Of a stretch of DNA of 64,000 nt, positions 43,840 to 53,681 are shown piece after piece. This DNA comes from UBA6107 sp034430175 (GTDB lineage Bacteria; Chloroflexota; Anaerolineae; Anaerolineales; Anaerolineaceae). Under the pieces are notes generated by a model. It was not told the DNA's origin. It did not search any database and worked only from the letters and a program-made list of their open reading frames with translations. Where the stretch lies: assembly GCA_034430175.1 (NCBI GenBank), contig DAOUFI010000003.1:1-64000 (forward strand), given 5' to 3'. Numbering within the stretch: position 1 is the first letter of the stretch; the number at the start of each line of letters is the position of its first letter. The position numbers and the translations under genes were made by a program.

Positions 43840-46800
43840 TTACTCAGCTAACGGTGTTTGGTTGGTTTCTGTAGTGTCAGCGCTATCAGCTTTAACCTTT
43901 TCAGCCAATGCTGCTGCCTCGGCTGCTTCAAGGGCAGTTTCGACATGCTTCTCCCCAAACCGACCATGGACAAAACCCGTTCCAGCAGGGATGAGCTTTC
44001 CGATGATCACGTTCTCTTTCAGACCGAATAACGGGTCTCCGCTCGAGGCGATGGCTGCCCCAGCCAGCACTTTGATTGTATGTTGGAAGGAAGACGCGGA
44101 AAGCCAGGAATCCGTCGTCAAGGAAGCTTTGGTAACACCCAAAAGAATTTCAACAAATCGTGCTGGTTGTTTCCCTTCAGAAATCAATTGCTCATTTGTC
44201 TGTTTGATCTCCAAACGGTCCACCACATCCATAGGCAAATATTTGGAATCGCCCGGCCGGATGACCTGGACTTTACCCATCAGCTTTCTGATGATAACTT
44301 CAAAGTGTTTATCATTAATGTTCTGACCTTGAGCACGATACACTTTCTGAATCTCGGTCATCAGGTACATCTGAGCGGCATCGCGTCCCTTGATCTTCAA
44401 GATCGTGTGGGGGTTGATCGAACCTTCGGTCAGCGCTTCACCAGCTTCAACATTCTGTTCATCGTGGATGATCAGGCGTGAGGTTGAAGGAATTTCATAG
44501 TCTTCAGTCTCACGTTGCTCATAACTGACGTACACTTTGCGTTTCTCAACACGCACGCGACCATTATGTTGGGCATTGATCTGAGCATCACCCTGACTGG
44601 CGATTACATCGCCAAGCGCGATTTCAGTGCCATCCTTGGCAATGATGTCCCAACCTTCTGGAACCTCATACTCATCTGAGGTCATCGCGGAATGTTCAAC
44701 ACGAACCAGTTTCTGTTCACCGCTGCGTTCTGTCTGCATGATCTTCGCCACACCAGAGATGCGGGTGATCACTGCCTCACCTTTCGGCATACGGCGTGCT
44801 TCAAATAATTCTTCCACGCGTGGCAAACCTGTGGTGATATCACCACCAGCGGCAACACCGCCGGTATGGAAGGTACGAAGTGTCAACTGTGTACCAGGTT
44901 CACCAATGGATTGGGCAGCCACAGTACCTACTGCCGCGCCCATGGCAACCAACTTACCGCGACCGAGATCCATGCCATAGCACTTGGCACAAATACCATG
45001 AATCAGATTGCAGGTCATTGGTGAGCGCACATACACATCTTCAATTCCAGCATTGATCACTTTGCGGATCAGGTCATGGTCTAGCATCTCGCCAGCTTCT
45101 GCGATTATCTCACCCGTCTTGGGATTGACGATACGACCAGCGGTCAAACGCCCATACAGGCGTTCGGCCAATTTCTGGCCTGCGACATCATCCGCTTTGT
45201 GAATCCAGATACCTTCAGTGGTACCGCAATCCTCTTCGTTGATGATGATGTCTTGCGCAACGTCCACCAGACGGCGGGTCAAATAACCAGCGTCAGCAGT
45301 ACGGAGCGCGGTATCAGCCAAGCCTTTACGAGCGCCGTGTGTAGAGATGAAGTATTCGAGCGCGGTCAGGCCTTCGCGGAAGTTTGATTGGATTGGCAAG
45401 CTAATGATACGCCCGGCAGGGTCAGCCATCAAACCACGCATACCAGCCAACTGCGCAATAGGTCCAAAACCGCCTTTTGTAGCTCCAGAGTTTGCCATCA
45501 CTGACAGGTTGCCGTTCGGATCCATGTACTTCTTGACGGCCTCACCCACCACACCGGTGGTTTGTTGCCAGATTTCGATGACGTGCTTGTTGCGTTCCTG
45601 TTCGTTCAACAAACCGCGGCGGAACTGCTTGTTGACCTTTTCTACTTCTTCTTGCGCCTGTTCCAGAATCTGTTCCTTTTCCTTCGGAACGCTGATATCG
45701 GAAACAGCAATGGTTGTACCCGACTTCATGGCATATTCAAAACCAATATCTTTAATGTGGTCGGCAACTTCGGTAGTAACATCTTCACCACAGAGTTCGT
45801 AAACATCCGCGATCAAGTTCTTGACGCCTGTTTTTTCAAGGGTGCGGTTGGTAAACTGAACTTCCGCGGGAAGAATTCTATTGAAAAGAACACGGCCCAC
45901 TGTGGTCTTGATACGTGTTTTTATTGGTTCGGCCAGACGTTCGTTCTTCTCATTGAAGTAGGTCTGCATATAAACAGTGATATTTGCATGAATATCCACC
46001 TGACCTAACTGGTAGGCCATTTCTACTTCGTCGATATCGACGAAATTGCGGCCATCTCCTGCGTGCTTTCGATCATCGGCCACAGTCAAATAGTAGACAC
46101 CCAGGACCATATCTTTCGACGGGCTGATGATTGGTTCACCATCAGCGGGTTTGAGCAGGTTCTTGGAAGACAGCATTAACGTTCTGGCTTCCTTGACTGC
46201 TTTTTCAGAGAGCGGTACATGCACGGCCATCTGGTCACCATCGAAGTCCGCGTTGAACGCGGTGGTCACTAACGGATGCAACTGGATGGCGCTTCCCTCG
46301 ATAAGAATCGGTTCGAAAGCCTGGATACCCAGACGGTGAAGAGTCGGGGCGCGGTTCAATAAAACCGGGCGATCTTTAATGACCTCTTCCAAAACTTCGT
46401 AAACTTCCGGTCGACCGCGTTCGATGAATCTTCGGGCACCCTTGACATTAGCGGTATAACCGCGTGAGACAAGCCGTGAAATTACGAACGGTCTGAAGAG
46501 TTCCAATGCCATGGTCTTGGGGAGACCGCATTGATAAAGTTTTAACTGGGGGCCAACCACAATTACAGAACGACCTGAGTAATCAACACGTTTACCCAGC
46601 AAATTACGGCGGAAGCGGCCTTTCTTACCCTTCAGCATATCGCTAAGTGACTTGAGTTCACGACGACCGCGGCGGGATAATGCCTTTCCTCGTTGTGAAT
46701 TATCGATTAAAGAGTCAACAGCTTCCTGAAGCATACGCTTTTCGTTACGTACAATCACGTCAGGAGCGCCCAACTCAAGCAATCTCTTCAAACGGTTGTT

Positions 46801-48126
46801 GCGGTTGATCACACGGCGATACAGATCATTCATGTCAGAGGTAGCAAAACGACCGCCGTCCAATTGGACCATTGGGCGTAACTCCGGAGGAATCACCGGC
46901 AGCACGGTCAGGATCATCCATTCTGGATGATTCCCGGAGCGACGGAAAGATTCAACCACCTTCAAACGGGTGGTCGCCTTCTTGCGTTTTTGCTTACTCT
47001 TTGATGTGCGCACTTCGGTCCATAGGTCTTCGGACATCTTATCGAGGTCCAGGCGACGTAAAATATCATAAAATGCTTCCGCACCCATATCCGCACGGAA
47101 CACGTTGCCCCAGCGTGACTTCAGCTCACGATAACGGCTCTCGCTTAAAAAAGTGAAAGGACGAAGTTCCTGTAGTTCATCACGTGTATGTGAATTCTGA
47201 TCTTGCGACTCGCTTGATTGATCCTCAAGCTGGTTGCGTAGAGCTTCCATAGCTTCTTCAGCTTCAGCCTTGACCTGTTCGATGTTCATCTTCAATTGCT
47301 CAATGTCGCGAGACATTTCGTTTTTGAACTCGGTTTCGATCTCTTCAAGGCGTTCTTTGACTGCTTTTTGTACACTGGCAATGTGATCTGCGGAAGCGAC
47401 ATCGCCAGCTTCAGCGATGGTAAGGCTGGCAGTCTCGAACAATACTTGTTTCTTCAGTTTTTGACCAAGCTGTTCGGATAATTTCCGTTCGATCGATTGC
47501 CCTTCCTGGATAACAGGTTCCAGGCGGGTAGCAATCTGCTCCTCGGCACGGGATTCAATGTCTTTTTTCCGCTGGGTGTACTCAGCGATCTTCTTGTCCC
47601 GGCTCTGTTTGACTTCAAGGATCTGCATATTGATCTGACTGGCGCGTTCACGCTCAGACACATTAATTTCATCTTCAAGGCGTTTCAATGCCTTCTGACG
47701 GGCATCATCATCGACAAAAGTGACGATATACTGGGCGAAATATAGTACACGGTCGAGGTTTCGGCGGGAAATGTCCAGCAGTAAACCTAAATAAGAAGGA
47801 ATACGGCGGGTGTACCAGATATGCGCTACCGGAGTAGCCAGCTCGATATGACCCATTCGCTCACGACGAACGGATGATCGCGTTACTTCAACACCGCACT
47901 TATCGCAAACGATTCCCTTATAACGGGGATTCTTATATTTACCGCAATAACATTGATAATCACGAGTTGGTCCAAATATAGCTTCGTCGAAAAGACCATC
48001 TTTTTCAGGGCGCAGCCGCCTGTAATTGATCGTTTCAGGTTTCAAAACTTCACCATACGACCAACTTTTAATCGTTTCAGGGGATGCCAGGTTGATTCGG
48101 AGAGCTACCAGACTTTTTGTTTCCAC
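43840..48126 (-). CDS. rpoC: DNA-directed RNA polymerase subunit beta-prime
   Basis: At 1428 residues this is the full beta-prime subunit. The N-terminal zinc ribbon uses Cys59, 61, 74 and 77 (CYCG, CDKCG). The catalytic magnesium motif NADFDGDQMAVH is at 625-636. A second zinc site is made by CGTTEG and the later CNLIHGICAKC. The trigger loop and bridge helix region is intact (GLTALEYFISTHGARKGLADTALRTADAGYLTRRL). Residues about 140-315 are an inserted, strongly charged coiled coil inside the clamp region. rpoB is not upstream; a histidine kinase gene is there instead. The ATG has an AAGGAGG site. Confidence 0.97.
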   Translation of the reverse strand: METKSLVALRINLASPETIKSWSYGEVLKPETINYRRLRPEKDGLFDEAIFGPTRDYQCYCGKYKNPRYKGIVCDKCGVEVTRSSVRRERMGHIELATPVAHIWYTRRIPSYLGLLLDISRRNLDRVLYFAQYIVTFVDDDARQKALKRLEDEINVSERERASQINMQILEVKQSRDKKIAEYTQRKKDIESRAEEQIATRLEPVIQEGQSIERKLSEQLGQKLKKQVLFETASLTIAEAGDVASADHIASVQKAVKERLEEIETEFKNEMSRDIEQLKMNIEQVKAEAEEAMEALRNQLEDQSSESQDQNSHTRDELQELRPFTFLSESRYRELKSRWGNVFRADMGAEAFYDILRRLDLDKMSEDLWTEVRTSKSKQKRKKATTRLKVVESFRRSGNHPEWMILTVLPVIPPELRPMVQLDGGRFATSDMNDLYRRVINRNNRLKRLLELGAPDVIVRNEKRMLQEAVDSLIDNSQRGKALSRRGRRELKSLSDMLKGKKGRFRRNLLGKRVDYSGRSVIVVGPQLKLYQCGLPKTMALELFRPFVISRLVSRGYTANVKGARRFIERGRPEVYEVLEEVIKDRPVLLNRAPTLHRLGIQAFEPILIEGSAIQLHPLVTTAFNADFDGDQMAVHVPLSEKAVKEARTLMLSSKNLLKPADGEPIISPSKDMVLGVYYLTVADDRKHAGDGRNFVDIDEVEMAYQLGQVDIHANITVYMQTYFNEKNERLAEPIKTRIKTTVGRVLFNRILPAEVQFTNRTLEKTGVKNLIADVYELCGEDVTTEVADHIKDIGFEYAMKSGTTIAVSDISVPKEKEQILEQAQEEVEKVNKQFRRGLLNEQERNKHVIEIWQQTTGVVGEAVKKYMDPNGNLSVMANSGATKGGFGPIAQLAGMRGLMADPAGRIISLPIQSNFREGLTALEYFISTHGARKGLADTALRTADAGYLTRRLVDVAQDIIINEEDCGTTEGIWIHKADDVAGQKLAERLYGRLTAGRIVNPKTGEIIAEAGEMLDHDLIRKVINAGIEDVYVRSPMTCNLIHGICAKCYGMDLGRGKLVAMGAAVGTVAAQSIGEPGTQLTLRTFHTGGVAAGGDITTGLPRVEELFEARRMPKGEAVITRISGVAKIMQTERSGEQKLVRVEHSAMTSDEYEVPEGWDIIAKDGTEIALGDVIASQGDAQINAQHNGRVRVEKRKVYVSYEQRETEDYEIPSTSRLIIHDEQNVEAGEALTEGSINPHTILKIKGRDAAQMYLMTEIQKVYRAQGQNINDKHFEVIIRKLMGKVQVIRPGDSKYLPMDVVDRLEIKQTNEQLISEGKQPARFVEILLGVTKASLTTDSWLSASSFQHTIKVLAGAAIASSGDPLFGLKENVIIGKLIPAGTGFVHGRFGEKHVETALEAAEAAALAEKVKADSADTTETNQTPLAE

Positions 48127-48169
48127 TAAATGCCTCCTTGAAAGGAACCCTCAAGCATTAAACACACAA

Positions 48170-48198
48170 TCAGCGCATAGAGTTGTTTTCTGCGCTGA
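48170..48198 (-). promoter_or_regulatory. Hairpin in the rpoC leader
   Basis: A perfect 8-bp inverted repeat (TCAGCGCA at 48170-48177 with TGCGCTGA at 48191-48198) lies in the untranslated leader of rpoC. There is no T tract, so it is not a plain terminator. Confidence 0.4.
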
Positions 48199-48239
48199 AC
48201 AAATCATCGCAAATCCGCAAAAATTTCATGCGACTGAAA

Positions 48240-48248
48240 AGTATACCA
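48240..48248 (-). promoter_or_regulatory. Extended -10 promoter of rpoC
   Basis: The minus strand reads TGGTATACT, an extended -10, about 115 bases before the rpoC ATG. It suggests that rpoC is transcribed from its own promoter. Confidence 0.5.
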
Positions 48249-48276
48249 CGAAATTGTCAATAAAATACAGTAATTT

Positions 48277-51200
48277 TCATCTATTCTTTGAAACTTGCTG
48301 GATTGGCACAATCAGAGCGAATGTGCTTCCCTTCCCCAACGCACTTTCTACTGTTACCTTTCCATGATGGCGGTCTGCAATCGATTTGACGATCGAAAGA
48401 CCCAACCCAACGTTCTTACCTTTTTTACCATCCTTTGTTGAATTTTTCTGGACCTTTTCGAAAATCGTAGGTAGATCAATCGGCGCAATCCCAGGACCGT
48501 GATCCTGAACTTCAAATTTTACCATCTCATTATCGCGAGTCAGACGTAAATGTACTTGTCCATTGATCGGCGAAAACTTAATTGCGTTGTCCAATAAATT
48601 TACCAAGGCTTGCAGCAGAAGCGCCTTATCAGCGTCGATCTTCAAATCTTGTAAGGAGGTCAATTCACGCATTAATTGAATTTTACGTTGCGTAGTCAGT
48701 GGCTGAACCTGGTTGATCGCGAGATCCAAAAGGTCAAGCGGTGATGCTTTTTCCACCCGCAATTCGATCCCGGCTTCGATCCTTCCCAGGTCAAGTAGAT
48801 TATCGACCATATGGGTCATTTTATCCAGGTTCTCCACGATCTTGGTAGTGTATTCCTTTTGCTGCGCGTTCATTTCTCCCACCATCGGCAACATCGATAC
48901 GTACCCTTTTAATTGTCCCAGCGGATTGCGCAAATCGTGGCTCACCGTTGTTACAAAATCCGATTTTATCTTTTCCAATTCCTTGTAATCGCTAACATCG
49001 TGCAGGACGCATACTTTACCGATTTTCTTGTTATCCAACTCAACAGGGGAAATGCTTACCATGTAAGTCCGTCCATTTTCAAGATCAATCTCATTCGAGG
49101 ATAATTCCTTGGAAATCACCCTGTTCAATAAATTACCCAGCGATTTGGATCCGATCGACTTGGCTTCGAAAAAAGTCTCTCCCATAGACGAAACCAGACC
49201 AGGGATGTCATCTGCTGCGTGGTTACTGGTCAATACCTGGCCTTCATTATCCACCAACAGAACGGGGTCAGGGGTGGAAGCCAGAACAGATTCAAGGCGT
49301 TGTTTTCCGCTTTCAGCTTGCAGATAGAGTCTGGAGTTGGTTACAGCAAGTGTTACCTGGTTCGAAAGCGTGTTGAAGAAACGAATCTCACTTTCAGAGA
49401 ATCGATGCGGTTCAGCATACCCCACCCATAAAGCTCCAAGGTAATCGCTTCCATCCCGGATGGAAGTACCGAGCATTTCCGCGGGTATACTGGCGCCTTT
49501 TGGAATGCCCATTCGCTTCAACCTTGCCCTGGACGGGATCACCAACACCTTTTCTTGCTGCATCATGTCAAGCAGGTTTTGATCCATCACTTGATAATCT
49601 TGAGATAAAGGACCTTCAGCATAGACCTCCGTCTCTCCATCGATTCCATTATGGGGATCCGACAGCAAAACAAGGCGGGCGGAGTCCGCGCCAAAGGATA
49701 ATGCAGCATTGAGAATGTGCTCAGCCGCTCCCTCGATACTCAAATTCGAAGCCACTCCCTGGGAGACTTCCAATAATCTATCGAGCTCATCCAGCCTTTC
49801 CTTCAGACTGACACGCATCTGTTCGAATGCAGAACTCAACCGACCAATTTCATCTACACCTTTTGGTGTGATGGATGTATCGAGACTACCTTGAGCAATA
49901 CGGCTTGCCTGGTTTGCCAACGTGACTAATGAAAAAGTAACAGTACGCATCATGTATCGCAGTAAGAAATACGCGATCACCGAAAAGAGCACAGAAACGA
50001 TTAAAAGCGGAATGGCAATTTTTAATGCCAATTCCTGGGCGGTACTGGCCGGCATACTGACGATTACATTCCAGTTCTTTTCGCCAATCGGTTCCTTATA
50101 GATCAATTGCCGTGTCCCCGTACCATTGATTTCATCAAAAAAGGAGGTTCCCTCAGGGATCGTGCCAGTGTACGTAGTCAATAATTGGGTTGCGTCAGAG
50201 TCATAAAGTATGATGTTGTTTTCATCAAGTATCAAGCCTTGCCCCCCCTGTTGGCTGATGAGCTCCAGCGCCTGGACAGCGGGTTGTGAGAATATGTTTT
50301 CATCCAGGTCGGTTCTGGCCAGTAAGACTCCTTTAGCCAGACCATATTCATCAGGGATGGCCGCCAGAAAGGATAATTGAACTCCAGTGGATGTCCCCAT
50401 TGAAGACACCGCGTAGAATTGCACGCTGACCCCATTAAGCGCTAATTTGATACCAGCTTCCTCTTCGCTGCTTAGGATTAATTGAGAAGCGGCATTGAGT
50501 GGATATCCAGTGATCGGTGTTCCCGTCAAATCAAACAGGTAAAGCTGTTTGAAAAATGGCGCGGACCTTAATCTTTGTTTCAGAAATTCGTTCGCTTTAT
50601 CCTTCTTGTCCAAAGGGATCTCTAAAGTGACAATATCTTTAAGCAGGCTTTGCCCGGTCTCTTGAATATAGGGGATGTTTTCAGCGGCTGCATCCGCGGC
50701 AGACTGTAACTGGTTCCTTACCATCGTCCTTGCCGCCTGCCCTGCCACCGCCCAGTCTGCGATAGAAAGCGTGATCAGCAAGATGGCTACCATTGGCACT
50801 GTTGTCGTCAGGATTCGCGCCTGTAAGCCTGATTCACTTGGACTTGGCCGAAATAGCTTGAACTGCACCCAAAGAGCTGATCGCTGAAGCGCGAATACCT
50901 CACACAATAAACCGGCGACAATTAATTGGATCCCATTTGTCACAATCAAAATCCAGGATTGTGTGAAACTGTAATCTAAACGTGCTGCCAGTGAACCATT
51001 GGTACCAAAAAAGGTGCTTACCAAATATATTGGTGTTGAGAATAGAGCGATGAGCACCGCCGCGCCCAGGGGATGCCTCAGTAACCTGAAAAATAAAGTT
51101 CGGTAATCTTGCCGAAGCGCGATTGCCAATAGATACCCGATTGCTGCTGACTCAAGTGGTGAGAAAACCGAATGCGTGTTAAACAGTGCGTTTACCAGAC

Positions 51201-51552
51201 CACCGATCAGCCCAACAATAGTCGCCGGCCAGGCTCCCAATAACCCGGCTGCCAAAACAAGGGGGAGTGCCGAGAAGAAAATAACCTGCGGTGTCGAATT
51301 ATCCCTGGGAACGTTTGGTAGTGGCAGGGATTTTTCCCATGGCAGATTGAATCCTAAGAAGACGTTAGCCCCCACCGCCGCCAAGATTAGGAGCACAAAG
51401 ATCAACCAAAAATGCTTGATCTGCTTATCTAATTTTGATTTTTGTAAAAACCAGAGGAGAAACGCTGCCATGATGAACCAGCCAATCCAGCCAAGAAGGT
51501 GGTACGGCAGGTCAATGTAAGGCGGCGTGTCAAACAGAACAATATTCACCAT
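48277..51552 (-). CDS. Multidomain membrane sensor histidine kinase
   Basis: The protein of 1091 residues has an N-terminal multi-span membrane module (about 15-220, six or seven helices). A further span (248-270), an extracytoplasmic Cache-like sensor (about 275-505), a span (508-532), HAMP (about 533-590), GAF (about 605-745) and PAS (about 752-855) follow. The HisKA domain has phospho-acceptor His872 in VSHDLRNPLGQL. The HATPase has the N box LLDNAIKFSP, and the G boxes DHGPGIAP and GLGLSIVKSIADRH. No response regulator is encoded nearby, so it is an orphan kinase. It starts 18 bases after the dipeptidase gene and probably shares its transcript. Confidence 0.92.
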   Translation of the reverse strand: MVNIVLFDTPPYIDLPYHLLGWIGWFIMAAFLLWFLQKSKLDKQIKHFWLIFVLLILAAVGANVFLGFNLPWEKSLPLPNVPRDNSTPQVIFFSALPLVLAAGLLGAWPATIVGLIGGLVNALFNTHSVFSPLESAAIGYLLAIALRQDYRTLFFRLLRHPLGAAVLIALFSTPIYLVSTFFGTNGSLAARLDYSFTQSWILIVTNGIQLIVAGLLCEVFALQRSALWVQFKLFRPSPSESGLQARILTTTVPMVAILLITLSIADWAVAGQAARTMVRNQLQSAADAAAENIPYIQETGQSLLKDIVTLEIPLDKKDKANEFLKQRLRSAPFFKQLYLFDLTGTPITGYPLNAASQLILSSEEEAGIKLALNGVSVQFYAVSSMGTSTGVQLSFLAAIPDEYGLAKGVLLARTDLDENIFSQPAVQALELISQQGGQGLILDENNIILYDSDATQLLTTYTGTIPEGTSFFDEINGTGTRQLIYKEPIGEKNWNVIVSMPASTAQELALKIAIPLLIVSVLFSVIAYFLLRYMMRTVTFSLVTLANQASRIAQGSLDTSITPKGVDEIGRLSSAFEQMRVSLKERLDELDRLLEVSQGVASNLSIEGAAEHILNAALSFGADSARLVLLSDPHNGIDGETEVYAEGPLSQDYQVMDQNLLDMMQQEKVLVIPSRARLKRMGIPKGASIPAEMLGTSIRDGSDYLGALWVGYAEPHRFSESEIRFFNTLSNQVTLAVTNSRLYLQAESGKQRLESVLASTPDPVLLVDNEGQVLTSNHAADDIPGLVSSMGETFFEAKSIGSKSLGNLLNRVISKELSSNEIDLENGRTYMVSISPVELDNKKIGKVCVLHDVSDYKELEKIKSDFVTTVSHDLRNPLGQLKGYVSMLPMVGEMNAQQKEYTTKIVENLDKMTHMVDNLLDLGRIEAGIELRVEKASPLDLLDLAINQVQPLTTQRKIQLMRELTSLQDLKIDADKALLLQALVNLLDNAIKFSPINGQVHLRLTRDNEMVKFEVQDHGPGIAPIDLPTIFEKVQKNSTKDGKKGKNVGLGLSIVKSIADRHHGKVTVESALGKGSTFALIVPIQQVSKNR

Positions 51553-51570
51553 TGGTTTTATATGTTGAAT

Positions 51571-52902
51571 TTAATTCGGTATCTCTACCTCGTTATCCAG
51601 TTTTTTCCAGGCCATCGTGTAATAGAAATGATTTCTGTGTTTGATGGGTATACTTTTTACGCGTTGCTTTAAACTCTCTTCAAGCTGATCAGCTTTATTA
51701 AAGCACTCTTGTGAATATGTAGCGCGATTATTCATATCCTGTTTTTTTATCTCGTCTATTCCTTGTAGGAATTGCGCTTCGAGTTCCTGAATATCCGTCC
51801 CAAACACTTTAATCCTGCTCTGATAATCTTTGATCACTTCGCGGTGTAAAGTCTCATGCCGCCAAAACAATGCTGATTCATCGAATACTTTCTTAGGAGA
51901 TTTATAACCTGCCGGGACACCTGAATCAATCCATACGGGTTTGAAAGTGGAAATACATGGCGCCGCGGTTCCTGTAAGCCAGTGGGTATTCCTTTCATGA
52001 TTTAGCTCAGAAACCATCGATCCAGCGGTTTGGCTGGTGCGGATAGGACCAAAACCGGCATGCATGCACACATCCGCTCCGGTCAATCCCTTTCCGGGAG
52101 TGAAACCTTCTTGGATGGACTTGTTGTGTGTGCGTAAAATTGCCATCATATCAGCAGTGGTTAATTTTCCCTTCTTCATTCGCAACTGATCCATGGTGCA
52201 GCTTTGACGTTTACGAGCGTCAGCGAAAAAGGTAAAAATCGGATCTGAATAATCACGCCGGAAGTTGAACTTTTCCTTCGATTTGCACCAACCCATATCA
52301 ATAGCATGCTGAACCAGGTTCGCTGATGATCGATCCCACTTATCTTCGATCGTCAAGCCATTCGAGATCGAGCGAACATCAGTGACTTTTTCAGCAACCC
52401 ACTCGCGCCCAGCCGTTTCAAGGACCCAGGCGTCTTTCTCGTCGCAGATCAAATAGCTGTTGTGATAGTAAAAAGCATGCGAATAACCACAGTTTCCCCC
52501 CTGCCCATAGGTCTCAAGTAAACTCACAATAACATTCAACGCCTCTTCCGCGTTTTTAGATCGTTCCAATGCCAGACGCAGGAAATCCATTCCGATCAGT
52601 CCAGGTTCCTTGTTATACCGTTCTCTGGTAAATACTGCTTCATTTCCAATTGTCACCCCGAACTCATTTGAACCCATTTCGGCGCCCCAGATCCAAAAAG
52701 GCTTCGAGAGAAGCACCCTGTAGGTTTTCTCCACTTGGGGAATTTCAATGTAAGTACACTTAACCATCGAGCCAGCTTCATGAGTTGCTGCTGGAATGAT
52801 CACGATTTCATGAGCTTCGTTTGGATCTCGATCGGAATTCTTCGCAAAAAGAACTACACCATCCTTAGTTGAGTTGCCAAGAGCGACAAAAGTATCACAC
52901 AT
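51571..52902 (-). CDS. C69-family dipeptidase
   Basis: The 443-residue N-terminal-nucleophile hydrolase starts MCDTFVALGNSTKDG. Cys2 becomes the nucleophile after the initiator Met is removed, and this leaderless form is typical of cytoplasmic dipeptidase A-like enzymes (peptidase family C69/U34). LFAKNSDRDPNEAHEI, EFGVTIGNEAVFTRE and GQGGNCGYSHAFYYHNSY are family hallmarks. It would split dipeptides, or possibly act on related amides, as the fold is shared with acyltransferases. It is followed by the histidine kinase gene after 18 bases and preceded by cmk after 78 bases. Confidence 0.9.
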   Translation of the reverse strand: MCDTFVALGNSTKDGVVLFAKNSDRDPNEAHEIVIIPAATHEAGSMVKCTYIEIPQVEKTYRVLLSKPFWIWGAEMGSNEFGVTIGNEAVFTRERYNKEPGLIGMDFLRLALERSKNAEEALNVIVSLLETYGQGGNCGYSHAFYYHNSYLICDEKDAWVLETAGREWVAEKVTDVRSISNGLTIEDKWDRSSANLVQHAIDMGWCKSKEKFNFRRDYSDPIFTFFADARKRQSCTMDQLRMKKGKLTTADMMAILRTHNKSIQEGFTPGKGLTGADVCMHAGFGPIRTSQTAGSMVSELNHERNTHWLTGTAAPCISTFKPVWIDSGVPAGYKSPKKVFDESALFWRHETLHREVIKDYQSRIKVFGTDIQELEAQFLQGIDEIKKQDMNNRATYSQECFNKADQLEESLKQRVKSIPIKHRNHFYYTMAWKKLDNEVEIPN

Positions 52903-52980
52903 TGAATAAAACTCCTGACTTACGGATTCTACAATGCTTAATTGCGATCGTAACGATCTTTCTTATTATCGCTTATTTAT

Positions 52981-53661
52981 CTAAACCAGGTCAAGCAGTC
53001 TTTTTGCTTCCTGCAGAACTTGAGAAATGGTTTTCCCATCCGAGTTGATGATCTTTGCATCCTTAGCTGGTTTTAATGGTGCCACCACACGGGAGGAATC
53101 GATTTCATCCCTCCTTTTTATCGACGCGAGGATTTCATCAAAATTAGCATTTTCGCCCCTGCGCTTGATCTCCTGGCTGCGACGACGGGCTCGTTCTTCC
53201 GCCGAAGCGTCAAGGTAGATCTTTAATTCGGCTTCCGGAAAAACTACTGTTCCAATATCGCGTCCAACCATGACAACATTACCCCGACTACCGATCACAC
53301 GTTGCTGTTCGGTCATCGCTTTGCGAACACCGGGATATGCCGATACTTTTGATACATTACTATCGATTCTTGGCTCGTGTAATTTCCAGGTGACGTCCAC
53401 TCCATCAAGCAATACTGTGTATTTTCGGCCATCCTGAACTTCAGGAGGTTGAACATCAATATCGATCTTCCCTGCCAGCTCGGTAACCTTCTCTTCATCA
53501 TCAACGGAACTTAACTCATCTAGCGCTGCCAGTGTAACTGCACGATACATCACCCCGGTATCGAAATATAAAAACTTTAAGTCCTGGGCTAGTTTTTCCG
53601 CCAGGGTCGATTTTCCAGACGCGGCTGGCCCATCAATTGCTATGATCTTTGGTAACGACAT
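52981..53661 (-). CDS. cmk: Cytidylate kinase
   Basis: This 226-residue enzyme phosphorylates CMP and dCMP with ATP. The P-loop is IDGPAASGKSTLAEKL. YFDTGVMYRAVTLAAL binds the nucleotide, and GRDIGTVVFPEAELKIYLDAS and RARRRSQE match bacterial Cmk. The tail has RDEIDSSRVVAPLKPAKDAKIINSDG. The second of two adjacent ATGs is chosen because the GAGG ribosome site is too close to the first. The gene comes 20 bases after the GT-C membrane protein gene, so it may share the envelope-glycan transcript. Confidence 0.95.
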   Translation of the reverse strand: MSLPKIIAIDGPAASGKSTLAEKLAQDLKFLYFDTGVMYRAVTLAALDELSSVDDEEKVTELAGKIDIDVQPPEVQDGRKYTVLLDGVDVTWKLHEPRIDSNVSKVSAYPGVRKAMTEQQRVIGSRGNVVMVGRDIGTVVFPEAELKIYLDASAEERARRRSQEIKRRGENANFDEILASIKRRDEIDSSRVVAPLKPAKDAKIINSDGKTISQVLQEAKRLLDLV

Positions 53662-53681
53662 CATTCCTCTTTAATTCAAGA

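Noticed and set aside
48277..51552. Hybrid histidine kinase with a receiver domain
   Set aside because: The protein ends shortly after the last ATPase box (GLGLSIVKSIADRH and about 35 residues); no receiver domain is present.
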